A stretch of 64,000 bases of DNA from Amphibalanus amphitrite (Eukaryota > Arthropoda > Thecostraca > Balanomorpha > Balanidae): the NCBI RefSeq assembly GCF_019059575.1, contig NW_024881670.1:124001-188000 (forward strand). The letters are read 5' to 3'. Shown piece by piece: positions 35,501 to 45,733 of this stretch (within the stretch, counting starts at the first letter, position 1; each line of letters begins with the position of its first letter). The position numbers and the translations under genes were made by a program. Below the pieces are notes generated by a model. It was not told the origin of the DNA, made no database searches, and was given only the letters and a program-made list of their open reading frames with translations.

Positions 35501-38500
35501 ATGTTAGTGAACGGTGTGATAGGCATCTTAACGAATGTGAACCAAGAATCGTCTGACTTATTCATTTGTAGTATTGGATTGATTTCTATATTTTAGCTGT
35601 TCAGTAGATACCATTAGTTGCCGTCTTAAGGTCATTGTCATTGGCCGTTGATAAGACTTATCATTCGACTGCATAATTCCGTACTGCAGGCAGCCATTTT
35701 GCAAATTACTTTAATCCAGTAATTGCCTTCAGTCTATTATGTGCCTGAAATAACCTTATTTTGGAGGCTGAAGACTTCCTAAGATTATATTCAACGCAGC
35801 CTAATGCCCTTAAACTGCTGTCGGTGTGGCATTTGTGCTGGTAGCGCGTCACAGCTTTTTCATTTCTCACCTTGAGTACCGCTTATTACTGCTGGACGCG
35901 GATGTAAAAAGTTATATCGTCATGTTTTTAAGTTAGTTTAGTTTAGTTTCATTGTTAAATCATCCACAGGCACTCACCCAATGACGGATGAAGTCGTCAT
36001 AATAAAAAAGCAATAAATTCGCACCGTACCAAGACATGCTAAAACATGGAAGACACGACACACCTCTGATGGTGCTCAGCAGCACTCTTGATCTCTACAG
36101 ATCAGAGCTCTGGTGCCATATGTCGTTTCCAGTGATACGAACGAATGAATACGCCCTGGTTTTATCTCTGGTCCACATTTTTTTTCCGAATGACGTGACT
36201 TTCGCCACTTCCGGCTTGTGGAGCTTGGTGTGTTCGAATTTTCCTTTAGGACACACGCTTTGTCAGACCTGGCATATGTGAAGTTTGAGCGAGAAATGCG
36301 GACACAGTGAGGGGACGCCTGAGAAATATATAGAACATTCTGGAATTCGTTATATGGAGCTGGCCTGAAATCGCATCGTCCTGTGGTGTCCCCATGTGTC
36401 TTTCGGGTGTTGATTCGGTCGTCGCTCACTAGATGGCAGCAGAGGTAGACGCCTGAAGATAGACTGTACCGCATGACTCGACTCCACCAGACAGTCACGG
36501 CAGTGTTCGCACATCATTACACCGAGATGCCATGGTTACTGCAGTGGATTAGAGCTATCTCTGTGTAACTGTAAGCGCATATCACACTCCGTACTCCGTA
36601 ACTGTGACATAATTACGGCTCCTCTTCCCCTTTCGGCCGTCTAAGCGTGTCCGTTTAGTTACCTGAGTGGCTCGCGGCCGCGGACGGTCACATTTGGGAA
36701 CTCCCAACGGCTCGGGCGATGGCTCGTTTGTTGCTCTGTGGGCGGAGAAGCCCTGGTGGCAACGATTGGTCTGCCAATTCGGACTGTGTGTGGGTGGACA
36801 GGGCCAGGTGTGGACTGGAGTGATTACACCCAATGTCGGCCCGTCCCAGCCCGACCCGGCGGCGAGCGGGTGGGAACGTGGGCGTTACATGGCGAATATT
36901 GGCTCAGGGAGTGTCTAGGGAAGATTCAGACCGAGTCTAGACTTTGAAGATAATCTTTGTAGCAATTGTATTATTAAACACTGCGAGAATAGTTAGCAGA
37001 TTACGATGAACATTTTCATTGTTTCTTGATGAGTAAGACGTTCTAACAATTGCAAGAGATTTTACGGTTAGTTTATGGAGCTCAGCCGAATTGGAGGCTG
37101 ATATGGAACTTATTATGCGAGCCTTGTTATCCCAGAAGTTCGTTGGAGTGAGTTGTATTAAAATTTCACATAATCATAAATCACAAGAGGATGATTCTTT
37201 AGGCGAATTTCTAGACTGTCCGTTTGATCTTGACTAAGCTACTTTTCCTAGTTTATTTATACTGAACAGTAGCAGAAATAGATTAACCATTTAGTAACAT
37301 AAAATTCAGGTCGAACTGATGTTTCAAACATTCAGTTCCATTACAATCTTCTCTACATATATAAGCATCAGTGTTGACTCTAGGTTTAGCTGGTATATTG
37401 GTGCACTCATTCGCCACCTAAACAACATGTCTTTCAAATATGTATGCTTAACCGCTTAGTTCACCATCTATTAAAACAGCGGTTGCTAAGCACGAACGCG
37501 TCAGCTTTAACGCAATGTTTTCCTTTATCTTCCGTCAGACACGTAATCTTCTTCCGCTCTCCATCTTAAATATTTCCGGCGTTGGGTGCCAGTGTCGGTT
37601 CTGCCTTGTTTTCCTCAGAGTTGGGGCGGCAGGCGGCTGCTTCCGTCTGCCTCCCCTCCTCTCCCTCACCCTCCCCGCTCTCCCTCGCTTCTGTAGCTCA
37701 CCTGACCAGGTGCGGGCGGGAGTCGGGGCTCCGCCGTGCTCCCCTCCCCTGTTTTTGTCGACCGGACTGGGGTAACCGAAACGGCGCCGCCTCCCGGCCG
37801 GAAGGCTCAGGTCGTGCAGGTCAGTGTTGAGACGGTCTCGGCTCGGCTCACACTGCACGAGCGCACGCGACGTGACCGAACTCGGCGCCGAGTGAGACAG
37901 CGTCGAGCAGCCCAGCGCCGCAGTGAGGAATGATTCAATTATGGCGCGTGGCGTTCCTCTCGCGGCGAGATTGTGTCAGCGGGTGGCGACGCTCGGCTGA
38001 TGGCCACAGGCGCTCCGCTTCTACTGATTGTTTATTGACCAGAGGTGACAGCGGCGGAGGCCTCTGCTGCGACTCTGTCCGGCTCGGCGTTGATCGATGG
38101 CGTGGTGACAGACGGGTTGTCGTCGGAGACTCCCACGCTGGGGACAGCTTTCTCAGGAGATATCCAATACGCCGTGTTTGGGAGAGCGCGGTGTGCTGTG
38201 TTGTGTATACAACGGGAGATGATGAATGCAACGAGGTACTGGTAGAAGACGACAAGGCTTCTTCATCCTTTGCATTAAAGTTTCAGCCAACACACTGTGG
38301 TGACAGCAGCAGGCAAAAAGTTTGCGTTGTTTGCAGTACTTACAACCAGTTAGAAGTTGGTCTTAACTCGGACAGGTTGTGTCAACAGAGCATTCAAATC
38401 TGCCACCCTTGATGAGCAGCTTTCGTGCTGGGCATTAATGAAGTTAGGACAAGATACCAACTCCATCGCTCAATTTACCCAGAAACTGGTTTTTCTTGGC

Positions 38501-38640
38501 GGACAGGTGGTAACTGCCTGCTTCGCAGATTGTCAGGTCGTATTAAACCACAAAACTTGCGAGTAAGATGGACATGATCGTTGACCGCACTTATCGACGA
38601 TGAAGCACACTGCCTAATTTTGCTGAAATGTGTCAGTCCC

Positions 38641-38644
38641 TCTC

Positions 38645-38726
<82 letters not shown>

Positions 38727-38728
38727 CC

Positions 38729-38800
<72 letters not shown>
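38641..38800. repeat. (CT)n microsatellite, about 160 bp
   Basis: Nearly pure CT dinucleotides, broken by one G at 38652 and by short C-rich interruptions near 38723-38730 and a TT near 38748. It lies about 220 bases before the first C2A exon. Confidence 0.97.
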
Positions 38801-38801
<1 letters not shown>

Positions 38802-38851
38802 AGTCGTTTGCCTGTCGTTCTCTGGCCACAGTTCGTAGTTTGTTCCCTCTC

Positions 38852-39019
38852 TGACCGTCCCTCCCCCTCTCTTTGTTTCAGTCCCGCAGTGGCTCACTGC
38901 TCTCGCTTTGACCTTCTCTCTCCCTCTCTTTCTGTTTCAGTCTCGCAGCAGCTTGTCTCACTGTTGTCTTTGTGTCAGTCTCGTCACTCTCTGACCGTCT
39001 CTCCCTCTCTCTGTTTCAG
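38852..39019 (+). repeat. btsz: Duplicated 3' splice-site block upstream of the first C2A exon
   Basis: The true border TTTCAG|TCGCGCAGCGGCTC (39019|39020) has relatives at 38881|38882 (TTTCAG|TCCCGCAGTGGCTC), 38940|38941 (TTTCAG|TCTCGCAGCAGC) and 38978|38979 (TGTCAG|TCTCG). The copy at 38882 and the true one share CTCTGACCGTC upstream and CTCACTGCTCTC downstream. In the exon's frame the 38882 copy reads SRSGSLLSL then TGA (38909-38911), and the 38941 copy stops at 38992-38994. Confidence 0.85.
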
Positions 39020-39201
39020 TCGCGCAGCGGCTCACTGCTCTCCGTCTGCTCGGCCGGTGAGGTGCGGTACGGCACGGTGGCCGTTCGAGGTGACATCCAG
39101 CTCTCGGTTCGCTACCTGCCCTCGGACACGGCACTCGAGCTTACTGTGCACCAGTGCCGCAACCTGGCCGCCGCTGACGCCCGGCGCAACAAGTCCGACC
39201 C
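39020..39201 (+). CDS. btsz: Slp gene exon, N-terminal half of C2A
   Basis: The acceptor is CTCTGTTTCAG|TCGCGC (39019|39020) and the donor is GACCC|gtacgt (39201|39202), phase 0 to phase 2. It encodes SRSGSLLSVCSAGEVRYG, then beta strands GDIQLSVRYLP and ALELTVHQCRNL, then Ca-loop 1 with two Asp (AADARRNKSDP). GEV.YG followed by a strand is the usual lead into an Slp or Doc2 C2A domain. Loop 1 keeps both acidic positions, with one extra residue between them compared with synaptotagmin 1. The preceding 170 bases carry decoy copies of this acceptor and a long CT tract (separate entries). The split Pro codon and the following Tyr are completed by the exon at 41747. Confidence 0.92.
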
Positions 39202-40173
39202 GTACGTACCCTGCTGACCGGTCGAACGGGGCGCTGTTCGGCTATCGTATTTATCAGCATGCTGCCAGCTTGCGGTGTTTTTCGTCATATCATTGGTGAA
39301 CGACACATGTTGTGTGCGGTTGCGCAATGAGAGGCCTAGAAACGCCAGTAAGGAGCTTCCATATTTGGTAAAGCAGCAGCATGCTGATAATCAAGAAACG
39401 ATCCCGAACAGCGCCCGGGCTGGATCAGACGGCCGGCGACGGCTGGTCGGCTGGTCGGAGGGAGTTGGAGGGAGTAGGTAGTGTATGTACTTGTGTGGGA
39501 GTGCCCGGTAGGCGTCCTTTGTCTGCCTTATGGCGTACAATGTGACGGGTATGATGCAATGCGTGTGGTGGCGACGTCGCCTTAGCCTTGCTGAACTAGG
39601 GAGCTCGTTGCTATGCATTGGCTAGGATGTATTTTGGAGGCGTGGCACCGTCACCAGATGCGATCTCCGCGAACTCCGGCAAAAGATAGCGGCCGTGCCT
39701 ATTCTCAGCTGTTGCCCGGCGGAGCTCTGCGCCGCCCAGTCGCCACGAGTGAGTCAATTATACTCGGAAATGTAGAACATAACACTCAGTGGCTCACATA
39801 GAGGTAAATTGGATTGTTTCTGGTGTCATTCAGGGAAATCCTTGCCACTGTTATTTGTTTATAAAAGGAATAGCAGACCAAAGCTGGTCTGTTTTCCTTG
39901 CTGCTTTTTTCTTCTATCGACCATGTTGTTGTTGATGGAATGTTGCCGGGGCGGCCGTTGGGTTGTCGGTTTCCTCGGACGAACGTGACGTTAGTATGAT
40001 TAGTTGTGTGGCAAAGGAATTAGCTCGTTTACCGTTTGAGGTTAAGCCTTCGGTCGCATGAGGATAGCTCATCGTCATCGACATTCTTAGGCTAGCTCTT
40101 TGATCATCTGAGGATAGTTCGCTGAGTGTGTGGGGCTAGCTAGTCTGGCGTCTTGCTGACTGTCCGAGGTTAG

Positions 40174-40971
40174 CTCGGCTACCGTTCTAACACAGTTCTG
40201 CGGCATTTCTGTAGCCGTTTCAAATTAATTGGTGGTCGTGTCCACAGTGCCTCCTTCCAAATTGGTCTCAGGCAGATTGATACCACTGATTTCAATTCAG
40301 AGCTCGCTGTTTGCTCAGCTATCAAGGCGCTTATTGGACCGATTCCGCAATTTAATAGCCTGTTGGTGCATCGTTCATTCGGAACCTAAGTTGTCACTAT
40401 AACTCTTTTTGCTGTGCCCCGCGCTCGTGTGATGGCAGTGCAGTCGGGCATGTATTGCAGGATCCCGAAGGCAATCAACGCTTTTTTGTCCACCAATCCA
40501 GAGGCGGACATATTTAATGACAGTTTACGTGCTTTTAAAACTCGTGTCACCGCATACGTTTTAACCGTGTAGTTTTTTGCTCACCGATCTCACTTTTGTT
40601 TTGTTTTGTTTTGTTTTGTTTTGTTTTGTTTTGTTTTGTTTTGTTTTGTTTTACTTTACTTTTATTGTGTTTATTTTTTATGTGTATTCTTAATTTCTCA
40701 TCATTCTGCTGATGTTCATTATTACCCCCTCGTGCTTCATTTGCACTTTTATATGCATCTTTTGATGATTCTTTTTATGCATCATGTATTTTAGCACACA
40801 TTTATCTTAATTTTCATTTTATAAAATAGTTGGGAACTGCGGGCTGTGATGCGACAGGATGATGTTTACAATGTGTCTTATACTGTTAAACTGTTTTTAT
40901 GTTGACTTCGCCTGTCAGTGGGGCTTGTCCCTGTTGGTGATTCTGGTAAATAAATAAAAAAATAAAATAAA
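40174..40971 (+). mobile_element. Possible 3' end of a non-LTR retrotransposon (degenerate)
   Basis: One frame runs from 40174 to TAG 40570-40572 with a single internal stop (40387-40389) and ends CRIPKAINAFLSTNPEADIF then NDSLRAFKTRVTAYVLTV, which resembles the C-terminal tail of LINE polyproteins. It is followed by a 400-base tail ending in an A/T-rich AAATAAATAAAAAAATAAAA tract, as LINE 3' ends do. No reverse transcriptase motif is present, so it would be a 5'-truncated dead copy. The family is not identified. Confidence 0.4.
40594..40652. repeat. (TTTTG)n microsatellite
   Basis: About 11 to 12 pure pentanucleotide units. Confidence 0.97.
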
Positions 40972-41746
40972 CTAGCTGTTATTGTTGCTTGCTTTGGACG
41001 CGTTCGATACCGCCCCACAGCGTTTGCTGCGGGGCAGTATCGATACTCCTACTTGATAGAATGCGAACGATTAGTAAAGGTATACGAACAGACAACCTTT
41101 TTGGGGACGTGATAGAAATACCCACTATCAACCCACCGTGCTCTGTGGCTAGCCATGACCTCAACGGCGCGCCAATTACCAACCCGATTCCGAGCCGTCA
41201 GTTTTGGTATGTCGCCACCCGCTCGGCTCCCCCCCCCCTCCCCCGCCACGTCGCGCCTTCCCTCCCTCTCCCCCCCCCCTCCCCCGCTCATCCACCATTC
41301 CCCACTGATATGCAGCGCTGGTGACAGAATGCTTCGGCCACGGTCCCTATTGATTAGTCGTCATACCCACTTGGTTCGCGGTGGCCGCGGCGGCCGCGGT
41401 GGCGGCGGTGGTGGCGACACTTCCCACGTGATGCTATTGGCCTGGGGTCCCCGGCCGACTGATGGGGCGACGGCGTGGTATGCGGTCTTCAGCGGGCTCT
41501 AAAGGTCATATGTTGGCTGGGTTAGGTTGGTGGAGTGCTCTCACGTCTCTGTGGTTAGTGGATCCTAATTGTGTTTGGTAGACGTTGGGTTCTTTAGTTT
41601 GTTTATAGGGCTTTAATAGTGTTCGGGCTCGTATAAAGCTTATTTAATCGAACTTATAGCTGTGTGGTGAATAAATGTATACCAACATGCATTGCCCATC
41701 GCATCATTTGTTTCCAGATTGACATTTGTTTTGGCCTTTGTTCCAG

Positions 41747-41849
41747 GTACGTGAAGGTCTATCTGCTCCCAGATAGATCCAAGAGCGGTAAACGAAAGAC
41801 AAAAACAAAGAAGCATACGCTGAATCCCATGTTCGAAGAAATCCTCAAG
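41747..41849 (+). CDS. btsz: Slp gene exon, middle of C2A with polybasic strand
   Basis: The acceptor is TTGTTCCAG|GTACGTG (41746|41747) and the donor is CTCAAG|gtgaga (41849|41850), phase 2 to phase 0. It encodes YVKVYLLPDRSK, then the basic segment SGKRKTKTKKHTLNP, then MFEEILK. SDPYVKVYLLPD and the K/R-rich beta-4 strand are hallmark C2A sequence; in this family the polybasic strand binds PI(4,5)P2 and other acidic phospholipids (family knowledge). The exon begins with GTACGT, the same hexamer as the preceding donor, so joining it recreates a potential 5' splice site at the junction. Skipping it would shift the frame. Confidence 0.93.
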
Positions 41850-42541
41850 GTGAGAACTCTCGAAAAAATGTATCTGTATTCTTCATTACATTAACTATTT
41901 ACGGTGAGAAGGCACTGTAATTGCGAAATTGACGCGGCTTCTTACTGGCAGACCAAAGAACGGAATTAGCGAACATGCAAAGCGTCTTATACCCACTGTT
42001 GTTCGAAATCTATTTACAGCTTTTACGCCAAAGCAATCACCAGGCACTGTGGTCAGGCTCGTCTATTTATGCTCTTAGTGACTGGATCTGCAGGTGTTTC
42101 GGCATTATTTCCGAGAGCACTTTATTCAGCCTCGTACTCTCGTAAGTCTCCCACCAGCCACCTAAGCTGGCGAGAGCCGAGGGCGTGGGTGGGGAAGGGG
42201 GGGGGGGGCTCGTAGGACGTAATGGAGTAGCCTACGGACCAGACAGCGTTATTTCCCCTGGTGAAGGATCTGAGGCGGCCTGGCCCACATTAGCGTGGGC
42301 GCCGAAACGGTGGACCTGTCAGAGCCTGATTCGGCGCTGTGCTTAGCGTAATAGTGAGATACAGCGACATAAATTGACGCCTTTTCTGGTATTGGTATAG
42401 ATGGTTAAATCCGGCACCCGTGTGACCAGTTACTTTCCGTAACAAGGTGCAAACAAGCTTTGAGTTACGGTGCGGTACAAATCGATGTAGCGAAGTTCAG
42501 CGATGTGCTAGAATATGCACACAATTCATAGCAGATTGGTA

Positions 42542-42782
42542 CCGTAAGGTGGGGCTATTTGAGACAGTGGGGCTATTTGAGACAGTATTTAAAATTGCTT
42601 TGAAATAAAAGCCACTTAAAATTTATGCTTAATTTTTTGCTCAGACGATTTACTGCTCGATTCCACACCTCACTGAGCAAAAATATCACACAAAAATCAA
42701 ACGATCTTTATTTTATAGCGATTTTAAATGCTGTCTCAAATAGCCCCACTGGCCCACTGTCTCAAATAGCCCCACTTTACGG
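42542..42782. mobile_element. MITE with about 55-bp TIRs and TA target duplication (Tc1/mariner-like)
   Basis: The ends are CCGTAAGGTGGGGCTATTTG... and the reverse complement CCGTAAAGTGGGGCTATTTG..., flanked by TA on both sides (42540-42541 and 42783-42784). Each arm carries GTGGGGCTATTTGAGACA twice. The interior is AT-rich without a coding frame. TA duplication suggests Tc1/mariner-type mobilisation (inference). Confidence 0.85.
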
Positions 42783-43453
42783 TATGCGAAAGTAAAGATA
42801 AATGCACAAGAGCGTGCAGTAAAAAGTGGTTTGTTGCAGCTCGATGAAATGCCGAACACGCCGCTTCGAAATACTGAGCTTTCCTACCTATATGGCGCTT
42901 CGTCCTTCGTCCTACCAAGGTTCGAAGCGGCAGAAATACAGCTTGCAGATGGATTGAAACGTCCTATTGCGGTCATAGTGACTTGCTATTTCAATCACCA
43001 AATCTGTTTTTTTTTTCTTTGTCTAGGTCAGACCTTGCCTTGTTGTCAACAAGCGTTGTTGTCGCCCTACCCTACTACGTAATATTGGAATGGCCGCTGA
43101 CAGCATTGTCGGCATTGCCAACGGATGGAATTGAGGGTGCCGGGAATGCCAACAATTTTACCGGAATGTGGCACATTTCAACGTGAAATGAAACTGCTAG
43201 AGGAGACCAATGCAAAGACGAGAAAGCGCAGTTGTAATAAGCCTGCAGATGACATTGCTATGTAAAAATGAAAATGGAAATTAAAGTTAACTTTAAAAAT
43301 GAAAAGTGAAATTTCGGCTAGATTAGCCTCTCCTCTTGTTAGTCGGACGTGCAGCGTCGCAAGAAAGACTGTCACTTTGACTTGGCTGGACGGTTAAACG
43401 AAAAGTCCTTACTCTGGTCGACTTATTGCGATAGTTCAGAAATGAGCTGTTAA

Positions 43454-43919
43454 AGGGACCCTCCCACCTTCAAAAAAGTTAATGAATTGGCATGAAAGTG
43501 ATGTCGCTCGGTTCAGAAAGAGCGAAAACGAATATCTATCAAATTTCATCGAAAGATATTCACGGGTTTTCAAGATATAAGACTTTTACTTTTGTTTACA
43601 TTTTGGGATCTCCGCTGTTCCTAGCAACTTTATTTGAAAGTGCGGCACTTGTTGCGCGCCAAGCGGCATATGCCACCGCGTGCTACCAAACGTTTTAGTA
43701 AAAGATTTAAAATCGTTAGAACTGCGCTGACGTCACAAATTCTAAGGGGGCATTCCAATGCATTAGCCCCTTAGAATCCGAAAACTGCAAGTTTGAAATT
43801 CCATATCTCCGAATTAAAGCATTTTTCGATGTTGTGAGTGCCCAAACCGGTATTTTCAGGCCATGGCCACCAATTTGGCTATCTCAACTCAAAACTAATG
43901 TTAAGGTGGGATGGTCACT
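43454..43919. mobile_element. MITE-like element flanked by TTAA
   Basis: The left end TTAA|AGGGACCCTCCCACCTT matches the reverse complement of the right end, TTAA|AGTGACCATCCCACCTT. TTAA is at 43450-43453 and 43920-43923. The interior carries a hairpin (ATTCTAAGGGGGC ... GCCCCTTAGAAT, about 43738-43778). TTAA duplication suggests a piggyBac-type origin (inference). There is no coding content. Confidence 0.65.
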
Positions 43920-43923
43920 TTAA

Positions 43924-45104
43924 CCCGCGCCCTGGTGTGGGTCTGAGCCACCTTCGCCCTGGTGGGGGGGGGGCCAAAATGACCCCCCCGTCTAACTCGA
44001 AAACGAAGAGGGCTAGGAAGACGCGGAAAAAAGCAAACGAAAGCCCATAACAAGTACGTTCGAAAGTATTTCGGTCATTTTTTCGCTAAGGTCAATATTG
44101 AGGTCGCTAGAGGTCATCATAGGTCAAATTTCAGTGTTTTCGGTGTTGCCGGACATATTCCGCTGTAGCTCGGAAACTAGAAGAGCTAGAGAGCCGCGGA
44201 AAAAAGCAATCGATAGCTCTTTTCAAGCTCTTTCGCCAAGGTTCGTCAGATTTGACCTCAGCTCAACGGTTTGGCCTACAGAGGTCATGCAAGGTCAACT
44301 TGGCAAATTTCGTTGAAAATGTTTTTAACTATAGCATGCATTCACGAGAAAATAGAGAAACGATTCATGCACCATCGTGCTTGGCTCGTCGAGACGCGTC
44401 GAATGATATATAGTTTGACCTCGAAAGGTCATTTTGAAAATTTGACCTCAGGTCAAGGTCATGACCTTACCGAAATAGGTCATGCTGCATATCATTCGAT
44501 CCGCATTGACGAGACAAACACGATAAACGTCGAACGGAGTCTCTATCTCTATTCAATAACAAGTAAGTGCAGAAAAACCGCTGGTGACCTCTGGTGACCA
44601 GGGAGATGACCTAGCGTGACCTCAGCGAGGTCACAAGCAAATGGTTTCACATGGGCTGTGATTTGCTGACCCAAGACACTTCAATAACGAAATATAGGAA
44701 CAATCACGCCCGATTTAGCTGAAAAACAACTACTTTTCGATTCTCCCATTGACTTATAATGGGGAGCAGCGATGACCTGACCTGACCTTAGGTCACATTT
44801 ATAAAAAATCCGAGATAGCCATTTTGTAGAGCTGGGTGACATCTTCAAGTACTGTAAATTTTACATCGATCGGATAAAAGCTGTGCCTTTGAGAGAGCTT
44901 TGAACTTTTTTAGAGGTGGTGTCAGTTTTGGTGACCTTGTGACCTGACCTGACCTGACCCGAACCCCTAAAAAAAGGACATGATGTAAAAATGTTGAATA
45001 AACAGCTATACAAAGTTTCAGGGCGCTAACTCAAGTGGTTTCTGAGTTATCGCTGAAAAACCACAGGGGGGGGCCAAAATGGCCCCCCCCCACCAGGGCG
45101 AAGG
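43924..45104. mobile_element. 1.2-kb TTAA-flanked element rich in GGTCA, with G-run/C-run ends
   Basis: The right end, read in reverse complement, is AACCTTCGCCCTGGTGGGGG... . The same sequence opens the left side at 43950, and a variant (CCCGCGCCCTGGTGTGGG) sits right after the TTAA at 43920-43923. The right TTAA is 45105-45108. Each end carries a GGGGGGG-CCAAAATG-CCCCCCC hairpin. Between about 44100 and 44960 I count roughly 25 GGTCA/TGACC words on the two strands. No protein-coding frame of note is present. Confidence 0.65.
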
Positions 45105-45565
45105 TTAAGTGTTTAATCACGTCGTGATTTAATCGTGGCTTTGTCGTAGTTTTCATTAGTTTAGAGTCGTTGATTTGCCATCATGTACGATATGTGATCG
45201 AGCTTTTTTCTGTTCTCGCCCCTCTTCGTGTCTGCTGTATCCCTCACATCCCTAGTCTCATGTGTTGTCTTACCCACCACTTCAGTTTAGTCGTCTAAGT
45301 TTCTCTCCCTCAGAGGCCGGCCATCATGTACATATGTCATCTGCGGCACACGCTGTCCCTATCCCGTGTGTGTAACTATTTCCGTACTCCTCACACGCTT
45401 CTCTCCCTGTAAAATAAAAATAGCAAAAAATAACTTGTGTTCTATCTCCCTGTGTGTTCCCTGCCCATCACTTACCCCTGCGCTGCGTGTTTATAACCCT
45501 CACACGTCTCTGCTCCCTATGCTCCGCAGTTCTCTGTCTCTCACACGTTACCTCTTCCCCTGCAG

Positions 45566-45733
45566 TTCCCCGCCGCTCTCTCAGAGCTCGGTGGCCGCAC
45601 TCTGTGGGTGACTGTATGGCACAGCGACATGTTCGGCCGCAACGACTTCCTCGGCGAGGTGCTGCTGCCGCTGGCGTCCATCACCCTGGATGACAGCACT
45701 GCAGCGGCCTCCTGGCACCCTCTGCAGGAGCGG
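45566..45733 (+). CDS. btsz: Slp gene exon, C-terminal half of C2A
   Basis: The acceptor is CTTCCCCTGCAG|TTCCCC (45565|45566) and the donor is GAGCGG|gtgagt (45733|45734), phase 0 at both ends, 56 codons. It encodes FPAALSELGGRTLWVTVW, then Ca-loop 3 HSDMFGRNDFLGE, then VLLPLASITLDD and ASWHPLQER. The FGRNDFLGEV core is typical of Slp C2A. In loop 3 the first acidic ligand position is His, while the later Asp positions are kept, so Ca2+ binding may be weak or absent (inference). The exon end and its donor are repeated several times downstream as a minisatellite. Using the first copied donor would add 20 residues in frame. Confidence 0.93.

Larger units (their letters stand above)
28833..39019 (+). 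other. Intron before the C2A exons (10.2 kb)
   Basis: It holds T-runs at about 29278-29300, a 21-bp triplet repeat at 31356, a candidate nested transcription unit at 32.2-32.5 kb, and at its 3' end the CT tract and duplicated acceptors described separately. The rest (about 33-38.6 kb) shows nothing I can name. Confidence 0.65.
39202..41746 (+). other. Intron inside C2A (2.5 kb)
   Basis: Contains a LINE-like 3' remnant (40174-40971), a (TTTTG)n tract within it, C-rich runs at about 41230-41285 and a GGC/GGT-rich stretch near 41380-41420. It has no exon between the matching phase-2 borders. Confidence 0.75.
41850..45565 (+). other. Intron inside C2A packed with TIR elements (3.7 kb)
   Basis: About half of it is three terminal-inverted-repeat elements (42542-42782, 43454-43919 and 43924-45104). 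A G12 run lies at about 42197. The last 450 bases are pyrimidine-rich and lead into the acceptor at 45565. Confidence 0.75.

Noticed and set aside
38475..38897. Long Arg/Glu and Ser/Leu frames across the CT tract
   Set aside because: Direct products of the dinucleotide repeat.
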